From: Agrostemma githago
Lineage: Eukaryota > Streptophyta > Magnoliopsida > Caryophyllales > Caryophyllaceae
Direction: 5' to 3'
Assembly: GCA_958450325.1 (NCBI GenBank)
Contig: OY288254.1
Location: 37,649,077 to 37,713,076, forward strand
Length of the DNA: 64,000 bases
The notes below the pieces were generated by a model. It searched no databases, had not been told where the DNA came from, and was given only the letters and a program-made list of their open reading frames with translations. Positions 57,801 through 64,000 of this stretch are shown here, piece by piece. Position 1 is the first letter of the stretch, and each line of letters opens with the position of its first letter. A program made the position numbers and the translations under genes.

Positions 57801-60800
57801 CGTTCTGCTTACGACTTGTCTCTTTCAAATTCTGCTTTTAAAAATGTTTTATGCTATGACATTGAGAAACCAGACGAACAGGTACCTTTACCTCCGCATT
57901 TGATCGAGCAACTAGAGCAAAGGGAGTCCCGGAACCCGGTAATCGAAGAAACTGAGTCCATAAATGTGGGAACAACCTTAGAGCCTCAGACACTTAAGAT
58001 AGGGTTATCCTTAGATCCCGAGGAGAAACAACAATTCATAAGCCTCCTCCAAGAGTTCAAGGATGTCTTCGCATGGTCCTACAAGGACATGCCGGGGATA
58101 GACCGGGAAATAGCCGAGCACCACATACCAATCAAAGACGGGTGCAGACCGGTCAAACAGAAGCTTCGTCGGATGAGGCCCGAGTGGTCTCTCAAGGTAA
58201 AAGAAGAAGTCGACAAACAATTCAAAGCCGGCTTCATACAAGTGTCCGAGTATCCGGACTGGGTGGCAAACATCGTGCCGGTTCCTAAAAAGGACGGTAA
58301 GGTGCGGGTATGTGTAGATTTTCGGGATCTTAACAAGGCGAGCCCAAAAGATGATTTTCCGTTACCACACATCGACATACTGGTGGATAACACGGCCGAT
58401 CATGCCCTTCTATCATTCATGGACGGGTATGCCGGGTATAATCAAATCAAGATGGCGGAAGAAGACATGAGTAAGACTACCTTCACCACACCTTGGGGTA
58501 CTTACTGCTATACCGTCATGCCTTTCGGTCTTATTAATGTCGGGGCCACATATCAAAGGACTGCTACCACTTTACTACACGACATGATGCATAAAGAGGT
58601 AGAAGTTTACGTAGACGACATGATCGTCAAATCCAAAGAACGGGACGGTCACATCACCGCCCTAAGAAAATTCTTCGTCCGATTGCGCAGATACAACATG
58701 AGGTTAAACCCTCAAAAGTGCAGTTTCGGGGTAACATCAGGCAAATTACTGGGTCATATCGTTAGCCAACGAGGTATCGAAGTCGACCCAGCTAAAATCA
58801 AAGCCATTAACGAGATGCAACCTCCTAAAACCGAAAAAGAAATAAGGGGATTCCTCGGGAAAGTCCAGTACATCAGCCGGTTCATTTCCAAATTAACCAT
58901 GGTGTGTGAACCAATTTTCAAAAAACTGAAAGTGGGAGAACGGGTACTATGGGATGACAAGTGCCAAACTGCTTTCGACAAGATCAAGGAAATTCTGTCT
59001 GCTCCGCCGGTCTTAATGCCACCTCAACCCGGTTTGCCCCTGTCGTTATACCTAACAACGACCGAGACAGCCATGGGGGCTATGCTGGCTCAGACAATTG
59101 ACTCCGAAGAAAGAGCCATTTACTACATCAGCAAGAAGTTTTTAGAGTATGAGTGCAAATATACCATGCTCGAAAAGACGTGTTTGGCTCTAGTCTGGGC
59201 CACCAAGAAACTCCGACATTATATGCTCAGTTACGAGGTCCATGTGCTATCCAAGATGGACCCCATCAAATACATCTTCGAAAAGCCCGTTCTCAACGGC
59301 CGAATCTCTAGATGGACTTTAATGCTGGCAGAGTTCGACTTAAAGTTCGTACCATTAAAAGCTATCAAGGGTCGAGTAGTAGCTGAATTTCTCGCCAATA
59401 GCCCGATAACCGAGGAAGGATACACCGACACTTGGTCCTTCCCAGATGAAGATATTTTCCATACTGATACTGAAACTTGGGATTTATACTTCGATGGTGC
59501 ATCCAATTTTCGAGGGTTCGGAGTCGGGATCCTCCTAATCTCACCAAAAGGGGAACATACTCCCGTCTCCATCAAACTGGACTTTGATGTTACTAATAAT
59601 GCAGCAGAGTACGAAGCATGCATTTACGGGATACAAGCCGCCGCCAATCTGGGGATTACAAATCTCCGGGTACATGGTGATTCATCCTTGGTCATTAACC
59701 AAGCACTTCAAAAATGGAAGACTCGAAATGCTAATCTCGTGGCCTACCCGGCACGAGTAAGGGATCTCGAGAAACAATTCCAAAAGGTAGAGTACATATA
59801 CTTGCCTCGGGAAGAAAATCAGTTTGCAGATGCACTCTCAAAATTAGCATCTTTACTGAACATTCCCGACCATGTGACCAGTATGCCAATTTGCGTCGAA
59901 AGACGGTCTAAGCCGGCATACATTTGCGATATTGAAGACATCGAAATAACCGATCCCCAACCGTGGTACCAAGCCGTGTTAACGTACCTAACGAACGAAG
60001 AATATCCTCCCGGGACGGAAGGTCGAGCCAAGAAAGCCTTACGGAGGCTAGCCACCCAGTTCATCCGCACCGACGACGGTCAACTGTATAAAAAGCCGGC
60101 ACAGGGGGCTCTTCTCCTTTGTGTTGACAAATACAAGGCTGAAAAGGTTATGGCCGAAGTACATGATGGTGAGAACGGCCCACACATGAATGCCCACATG
60201 CTGGTCCGGAAAATCATGAGGCTCGGTTATTATTGGAATACTATGGAAGCCGATTGCCGGTCGTATGTCAAACATTGTCATAACTGTCAAATCTTTGGCA
60301 ATGTGCAACATATGCCGTCATCGTTACTCTATACCATGATGTCACCCTGGCCATTCTCAACGTGGGGTATCGACATAATCGGGAAGATAAATCCCTCGGG
60401 TACCGGTGGGCACTGCTTTATTTTGGTAGCTATCGACTATTTCACCAAATGGGTCGAAGCTGAATCATATCGCATCCTCACTGCCAAGCATGTCGCCAAG
60501 TTCATCCAAAACAAGATAATATGTCGATATGGGATTCCGTCTGAATTTATCAGTGATCACGGGACTCATTTTCAAGCCGAGACTGCGGCCCTACTGACCA
60601 AGTATAAAATCCAAAGGCATACTTCCTCGCCTTACCGTCCCCAAACAAATGGAGCAGTAGAGGCGGCTAACAAAACAATTGTCACCATACTCAAAAAGAT
60701 GGCTGATAATTACCGGGACTGGCCCGACAAAATACCTTTTGCCCTATGGGGATATCGAACGTCAATTCGCACCGCAACCGGAGCGACACCATATTACCTA

Positions 60801-61214
60801 ACCTATGGGATGGAGGTAGTCCAACCAGTCGAGCTGGAGGTACCGTCCCTCAGAATTCTGCTAGAAAGTCAAGTGCCTGAAGCTGACTGGGTTCGAGCAC
60901 GATATGACTCACTGGTTCTACTAGACGAACGACGGTCTCGTGCCCTCAATAATATCCAAATCTACCAGAAGAGGATCCAACGGGCCTTCAACAAGAGAGT
61001 AAGGCCCAGACACATTAAGGAGGGCGACCTAGTCCTTAAGTCTATTCGGGCTCTACTACCGGTTGACCCAAGGGGAAAATTCAAACCCAATTGGGCTGGG
61101 CCATATCTGGTGAAGAAGATCCTATCGGGGGGAGCAGTGATGCTGACGGACCTGGATGGGAACGAGTTTGTCAACCCAACCAACCTGGACCAGCTGAAGC
61201 GCTACTACCCTTAG
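54801..61214 (+). CDS. Element E Gag-Pol polyprotein, uninterrupted
   Basis: 2137 residues in one frame. Gag core ~95-265; zinc knuckle C349-x2-H352-x4-H357-x4-C362; protease with Asp587-Asp588-Gly-Ser; acidic Ser-Glu run ~924-945; RT with YVDD 1270-1273; first, degenerate RNase H ~1420-1530; second, archaeal-type RNase H with Asp1565, Glu1603 and Asp1627; integrase with zinc-binding region ~1790-1840 and Asp1858, Asp1919, Glu1954 (D-x34-E spacing). It makes the particle, copies RNA to cDNA and inserts it. All catalytic residues I can check are present. Gag and Pol share a frame without stop or intron, so their ratio must be set another way. Start ATG 54801 aligns with the gag starts of F and C. 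Confidence 0.95.
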   Translation: METALAELKTSVDAMIEKQADIDAQLNEMRAGQVAIVTRLASVEHRTPTTGTTGPLAELVSSVRRLEEQVHLTGSNNIHRENSREYNPLSDKLPANLNLTGLPMFEGTEDPLLHVRAFKEFMAIKGVDSTMFKNLFAASLEKHPRAWYYRLDPKKYPTWDDVATEFARNYADNTEIQTTMRSLEVMAQEPKEGFTKYLQRWRAESVKLVDKPSEKTLVEAFVKNLLQSYRVHLRYAVIPNFTTLTEMGMRIEDDLRLEGLTKAAAKGYQGASSSTTKPQAATRSIFDAVNLLDAPSKRNTPPRVFTDIGTTYTYALQRLSSKGLIQPIGPTPEVLVERRSKNYNAQAYCQYHRGNGHDTEKCWKLKHLIQDLIESGKIPLPGDKPSNKENPFSSHAIFTGEVIDCSHLISPLIPQVNGIWFDDEDDVYLAKGEVVPITAEEIRKTKSRVLTSNHLGRPYQATSSRDTPIPTTVITEVAPEEPTAETALVKQLKKTRVDLTIWQLLVSSQEHREALTKALDQIKVDSLVTPAEMVATVLPHLKGKAKEEGPVITFSEADLPPFGATHNLALYITVVCRGKYLPMTLVDDGSAVNVLPLRTAKALGITEADYVPTAQTIQAFDGSPKSVAGAVKLTIITGPIEKELEFQVIDVTSSFNLLLGRPWIHAVKALSSTLHRKIKMPLLNDVITLEATPMTVASCNATGRTDLWGFDFVGMIEEEYLFRPYFTTSIDMMLQNLGYFPGATSRPDLPAKKIIEVLKDEESHFGLGYDITPDNVVRAGIEKACNILKGIYLSPYSPRLADYFVTPVFGAIQVGLYQPNAMQLGTHLARDCNYIPDDVFALIQSNGAEDAEPTLGLLFGEDTVAPTPKEDLVNLILRSNRFDPTKLISDVGSETGNRAWRKTVKWTDSQGRIYKLVTGEGDMPESESESESESESESESEVESREVGARVTPVTPLPFIIPDAGTSGSVPSALPIPPLTNDQMAALFELFSKFSINNNNRSAYDLSLSNSAFKNVLCYDIEKPDEQVPLPPHLIEQLEQRESRNPVIEETESINVGTTLEPQTLKIGLSLDPEEKQQFISLLQEFKDVFAWSYKDMPGIDREIAEHHIPIKDGCRPVKQKLRRMRPEWSLKVKEEVDKQFKAGFIQVSEYPDWVANIVPVPKKDGKVRVCVDFRDLNKASPKDDFPLPHIDILVDNTADHALLSFMDGYAGYNQIKMAEEDMSKTTFTTPWGTYCYTVMPFGLINVGATYQRTATTLLHDMMHKEVEVYVDDMIVKSKERDGHITALRKFFVRLRRYNMRLNPQKCSFGVTSGKLLGHIVSQRGIEVDPAKIKAINEMQPPKTEKEIRGFLGKVQYISRFISKLTMVCEPIFKKLKVGERVLWDDKCQTAFDKIKEILSAPPVLMPPQPGLPLSLYLTTTETAMGAMLAQTIDSEERAIYYISKKFLEYECKYTMLEKTCLALVWATKKLRHYMLSYEVHVLSKMDPIKYIFEKPVLNGRISRWTLMLAEFDLKFVPLKAIKGRVVAEFLANSPITEEGYTDTWSFPDEDIFHTDTETWDLYFDGASNFRGFGVGILLISPKGEHTPVSIKLDFDVTNNAAEYEACIYGIQAAANLGITNLRVHGDSSLVINQALQKWKTRNANLVAYPARVRDLEKQFQKVEYIYLPREENQFADALSKLASLLNIPDHVTSMPICVERRSKPAYICDIEDIEITDPQPWYQAVLTYLTNEEYPPGTEGRAKKALRRLATQFIRTDDGQLYKKPAQGALLLCVDKYKAEKVMAEVHDGENGPHMNAHMLVRKIMRLGYYWNTMEADCRSYVKHCHNCQIFGNVQHMPSSLLYTMMSPWPFSTWGIDIIGKINPSGTGGHCFILVAIDYFTKWVEAESYRILTAKHVAKFIQNKIICRYGIPSEFISDHGTHFQAETAALLTKYKIQRHTSSPYRPQTNGAVEAANKTIVTILKKMADNYRDWPDKIPFALWGYRTSIRTATGATPYYLTYGMEVVQPVELEVPSLRILLESQVPEADWVRARYDSLVLLDERRSRALNNIQIYQKRIQRAFNKRVRPRHIKEGDLVLKSIRALLPVDPRGKFKPNWAGPYLVKKILSGGAVMLTDLDGNEFVNPTNLDQLKRYYP
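57566..57640 (+). repeat. Ser-Glu codon repeat in E gag-pol
   Basis: About ten TCNGAG-type hexanucleotides (GAGTCTGAGTCCGAGTCC) encode alternating Ser and Glu. F has a similar run and C a remnant; lengths differ. It probably serves as a flexible acidic linker between protease and RT. Confidence 0.85.
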
Positions 61215-61614
61215 CCATTTCTCAATGTCATTAGCAAATTTTATAAAAATCATTCTTTTACAAAAAACAAGTCAATGAGCTAGAATTACTTATTCTACTG
61301 TCATAAACATCTTGAACCAATAGTCTTGGTGTAATTCGAGATTGCAAATTTCCTATGCCTGAACTACGTTTGGTTTGATTCTGCTAATCGCGGATACGTA
61401 GGCAACCCCTCAAAAGGGTACAACCAATGCAATCAAGAAAAGACAGGAGCGGTTTAATAATAAACTTCTTTTATTAATTCAAAAAAAAAAATCCCGATAA
61501 ACTCGGAAAATTACAAAGTGCAGGAATTCAAAAAATAAATACAAAAAAAAGAAGGGCACACAATAAAAAATAATAATAATACTTAAATAATAATAAAGCT
61601 AAAGGACTCGGCAT
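61215..61614 (+). other. Element E region between pol and antisense gene
   Basis: It holds the conserved post-pol motif (61359-61425) and A/T-rich DNA to 61600. Gene ends converge here: pol from the left and the antisense gene from the right, so a bidirectional poly(A) region is likely. Confidence 0.55.
61359..61425 (+). other. Conserved post-pol motif of Tat elements, copy in E
   Basis: CTGAACTACG, TGGTTTGATT, GGATACGTAGGCA and AGGGTACAACC occur in this order, as in C. It resembles neither coding sequence nor an intact tRNA. Confidence 0.6.
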
Positions 61615-62520
61615 TCAGGGCATCTTGCCCTTCCCTTTGTCCTTAGCCTCCTTAGTCGTCCACTGACGACGACGCGGAGGGGAGCGTTCCCGAATCACCA
61701 CGGGAACTTCCCTAGCTCGGGCTCGAGTGTTTGAGCCCGACTCCTCTGTCATATCAATGGGCCCAAGTCGAGCCCTGACGGGCTCAGGGAGCCGGTCACG
61801 CGGACCAAGTCGGTCCCGGGCCGCCAACCTCGGCCCAAGTTGTCGTTCCAAGTCAGTCTGCCCTCGAGTGCTGCTAGAACCGACTTCCTTAGATCGAGTC
61901 TTAGTTTGTGACTTAAGACCCGATTCTCCCCGGACTGTGGTCTCAGGAATGTGTTCCCCGGTGAAGAAGTCCCTGTTGTCCTTCGCCGACTCACGCTGAA
62001 CCAATTCGATGGCCTCATCAACCTTCAAGGCCTTTCGAGCTTCCTCGGACTCCTCAGAAGTCCACTTCTGATAAGCCCGTGATACCCAAGTGGATTGGCA
62101 AGGGCTAGGTACCGTCCATGTGGGACGAGTGAACCATCGTTGCAACCAAGTGTCGCACATAGCGTCCGTCAATTGGAGCGGGACGCTGATAATGGCTTCA
62201 GTCTCAGGGACGCGCTGAGACGAACCGAACTGCCTTAGGAGGCGGTCCGGATAAATGTGAACTGTCCAGTCTAAGGACAAGATCGTCAGGTATCGGGCTT
62301 GGTCCCTCTTAGCTAGTCCGGTCAATTTTGAAAGGAACCACCAAGCGACGGTCCACCTGATCAAAGGACCCCCGTGAAACACCAACTCCTCGTCCCAGTA
62401 AACTCGATCAATCCGATGACTCGAGCTTATCTTCCGCCTTCGGAAGCTAATCTGACTGCTCCGATAATTGGGAATGCTTGGAGGGGTCTCTATGATTGAT
62501 AACCGCTCCGACGGCCATAT
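61615..62520 (-). CDS. Antisense plant-mobile-domain gene of E, exon 2
   Basis: 302 codons in the open frame after the inferred intron, ending in TGA at 61615. It starts IWPSERLSI and contains WDEELVFHGGPLIRW, TVAWWFLSKL and VHIYPDRLLRQFGSSQRVP. The last is the RQFG block typical of plant mobile domain (PMD) proteins. The C-terminal third is hydrophilic and basic (RDRLGPRDRLPEPVRARLG, RERSPPRRR, KDKGKGKMP), possibly nucleic-acid binding. PMD-like antisense ORFs have been described in the Tat lineage; their role for the element is not established. Confidence 0.75.
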   Translation of the reverse strand: MWPSERLSIIETPPSIPNYRSSQISFRRRKISSSHRIDRVYWDEELVFHGGPLIRWTVAWWFLSKLTGLAKRDQARYLTILSLDWTVHIYPDRLLRQFGSSQRVPETEAIISVPLQLTDAMCDTWLQRWFTRPTWTVPSPCQSTWVSRAYQKWTSEESEEARKALKVDEAIELVQRESAKDNRDFFTGEHIPETTVRGESGLKSQTKTRSKEVGSSSTRGQTDLERQLGPRLAARDRLGPRDRLPEPVRARLGPIDMTEESGSNTRARAREVPVVIRERSPPRRRQWTTKEAKDKGKGKMP

Positions 62521-62712
62521 CTGAAGAGAATACACAAATTTTATAAGCGACGGAATGGTTCGCCAGGGTCCACTCGATCGAGTGCAGCAGATGACTCGAT
62601 CGAGTTAGCCCTCTGAAAACAGGCAGTAGCTTCGTATGAGTGTCACTCGATCGAGTGACAGGTCCACTCGATCGAGTGACTTACGAGAATCAGAAAATTC
62701 GCGCGAAACGTG

Positions 62713-62743
<31 letters not shown>

Positions 62744-62754
62744 GAGGTGCATAC
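62521..62754 (-). other. Inferred intron of the antisense gene
   Basis: The donor is CAA/GTATGC and the acceptor TTCTCTTCAG/ATATGG on the minus strand. Length is 234 bases and phase is 0, so exon 1 (FLQ) joins exon 2 (IWP) in frame. It contains four ACTCGATCGAGT palindromes and a run of about 29 A on the plus strand, which is poly-T in the antisense transcript and could serve as the polypyrimidine tract. Confidence 0.6.
62570..62680 (-). repeat. ACTCGATCGAGT array inside the antisense intron
   Basis: Units at 62570-62585, 62592-62606, 62643-62660 and 62664-62680; three are perfect 12-base palindromes. It is the same motif as in the LTR of E. Confidence 0.9.
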
Positions 62755-63396
62755 TTGCAGAAAACGGGTACTCCCCGTCAACGGTCGAGTTGGGTCAAGC
62801 CGTCTGGCGTCCAGGCCCGTAATAATCTCCCTAGTGGCTAGCCAAGCAGGGCTATGACCAGTCTCCATCTGGTCAACCACTCCGATTAGCCTGATTTGAC
62901 CCCTACATGAGTCAAGCTCCATCAGCCCCTCGAAGACATAACAGTGCAGCATGCAGAAGGCGAATGCCCAACGCCTATGAGCAGGGGTGGCCCTCACATC
63001 CCGTGGGTTCATGAACTTGTCGGCCAGGTCAAACAGGGAAACGGTATCTCCCTGCACCATTCGGTTTGCCTCAGCATGAGACAAACCCAAAAACTCCCTT
63101 AATCTCCTCCTCGGATCCGGGTAGAATGGGGGAATGGCGGGCTGAATAGCAAGACCCTAGCCGCATATGGCCGCAATCTCCTCGGGCAAAGGACACATCT
63201 CGCCCCTCGGGAATGCAAACACGTGATGGGTGGTGTCCCAAAACGACAGACAGGCGTCCAGAAAATGAGAATCGACTATCAGACGCTGAAAAGGGAATAA
63301 ATTGACTATCCCCATCTGAGTCAACCGGACCTTCTCCTCGTCCCGAAAGTATTGGGACCAGGCGAGAAGCATAGCCGTCAAATGGTCGACACCCAT
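62755..63396 (-). CDS. Antisense plant-mobile-domain gene of E, exon 1
   Basis: ATG 63396 opens a 214-codon frame with one nonsense codon (TAG, 63157-63159). It contains LTAMLLAWSQYFRDEEKV, FWDTTHHVFAFPRGEM and PLPEEIAAICG, the N-terminal PMD signature (Trp, Thr-x-x-Phe and Gly-Glu-Met block). LFDLADKFMN and AFAFCMLHCYVFEGL then follow. PMD proteins occur in plant transposons and some host genes and may affect silencing. Nothing on this strand overlaps gag-pol. Confidence 0.72.
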
Positions 63397-63496
63397 AGCG
63401 GAGATTTCTAACTTTCTTGAAAGTCTAAAAGATTTTGAGAAGGGAAAAGAAGAGTTTGAGTTGAGGTGCAGAAAACTGAAGCAGGGATCCCCATAT

Positions 63497-63504
63497 TTAT
63501 AATG
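63497..63504 (-). promoter_or_regulatory. TATA box of the antisense gene
   Basis: TATAAATA on the minus strand, preceded by CCCAT. It lies about 100 bases upstream of ATG 63396, leaving a 5' UTR of about 70 bases. Confidence 0.55.
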
Positions 63505-63714
63505 GGAAAACCTAACAGAAAACCTAACTACCCTGCCTCCTCAGCAAGCTGGGCCCTATGCGCGCGCAGGCCTGATTTCAAACTTGAACCCAGAATAGGA
63601 ATCAAGCTGTCCCGAGCTTTCCTAAGATTTTCTAAAAATTTCTTTGCGTCCAAATTTTTGTCTTTCCAAAATTTTCAATCTTTTTTTTCTCCCCAGCAAG
63701 AGTCAACATTTTAC

Positions 63715-64000
63715 CTACATGTTACATGCAAGTTGTTATGTGTCAGCATACAGGTACACCCCAGACTTCAAGAAGCAAGTCCCCGCGAAACTATTTAATT
63801 TCCCCAACGGAGTTAGCTTTTCCCCGGTGTGCTACATCCGAAGTACGATGTGTCGGCATACGGGTACACCTACTCCCCAAAAGAGGCTAGCTTTACTCCC
63901 CACGGAGCATCATCATCAAATGCGACCCAAGGCTTCAGAAGCAAGCCCGAACAGCTCATATACTTCCCCAGCGGAACGCCCGAGGCGGCATTTTCCCCGA
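63715..64000 (+). repeat. Tandem repeats before the 3' LTR of E
   Basis: Units with ATGTGTCGGCATACGGGTAC and GAAGCAAGTCCCCGC recur at about 63740 and 63849, period about 110 bases, with interspersed TTCCCC(A/G)ACGG segments. C carries the same unit at 15600-15720 on the other strand. Tandem repeats in the 3' region are known for Tat/Ogre elements. Confidence 0.7.

Larger units (their letters stand above)
51077..64000 (+). mobile_element. Element E: Tat/Ogre-type LTR retrotransposon with intact gag-pol, 3' end outside the window
   Basis: 5' LTR, tRNA-Arg primer site, 1.2-kb leader, one 2137-codon gag-pol ORF, conserved post-pol motif, antisense gene, and tandem repeats typical of the region before the 3' LTR. 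Dual RNase H, a C-x2-H zinc knuckle and an antisense ORF fit the Tat lineage. It is inserted in R1 copy 2 after ATTAC (51072-51076), the candidate target duplication. It is the youngest-looking element here. Confidence 0.92.

Noticed and set aside
62713..62741. Poly-A run as a retroposed mRNA tail
   Set aside because: It lies inside the inferred antisense intron with no adjacent gene copy or target duplication; a polypyrimidine tract on the other strand is simpler.

Overview
The window is a block of nested, mostly decayed transposable elements from a plant nuclear genome. Athila-type and Tat/Ogre-type Ty3/gypsy retrotransposons with LTRs of 1.2-2.5 kb, a CACTA end, a Helitron helicase remnant and MITEs all point to a flowering plant. 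Nothing in the sequence lets me name a species. I see no host gene, tRNA, rRNA or CRISPR array that I can support.

Layout. 1-11209: Athila element A (+), entered inside gag and running to its 3' LTR. 11210-12910: a CACTA-like end (R1 copy 1), followed by exon-like DNA. 13205-18975: Tat element C (-), a gag-only derivative with its 3' LTR. 18976-25037: Athila element B (-) with gag, protease and a late ORF but no RT or integrase, and a complete 5' LTR. 25038-28290 and 40168-45838: the two halves of Tat element F (-). F is split by element D and cut inside integrase at its junction with B. 28291-40167: full-length Athila-like element D (+) with two LTRs and a near-perfect 5-bp target duplication. 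45839-47140: Helitron remnants and MITEs. 47141-49161: 3' LTR and 3' UTR of a D-like element G (-). 49162-51076: R1 copy 2. 51077-64000: Tat element E (+), with a 2137-codon open gag-pol and, downstream on the opposite strand, a plant-mobile-domain gene with an inferred intron. Its 3' LTR lies beyond the window.

How the parts work. In A, D and F, gag, protease, RT, RNase H and integrase keep the usual order but carry stops and frameshifts. E alone looks recently active. The Athila elements carry a further late ORF after integrase.

The most unusual signal is a set of short perfect palindromes repeated in small arrays. There are three versions: ACTCGATCGAGT in C, E, F and G; GGGCGAAATTTCGCCC in A and B; AACCGATCGGTT in D. 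Arrays lie 23-120 bp upstream of the LTR TATA box in A-F. They recur just before the late ORF in A and D, inside D's gag coding sequence, and inside the intron of E's antisense gene. They look like a movable cis-regulatory module. The second main candidate is the antisense gene of E, which has its own TATA box, two exons and one intron.
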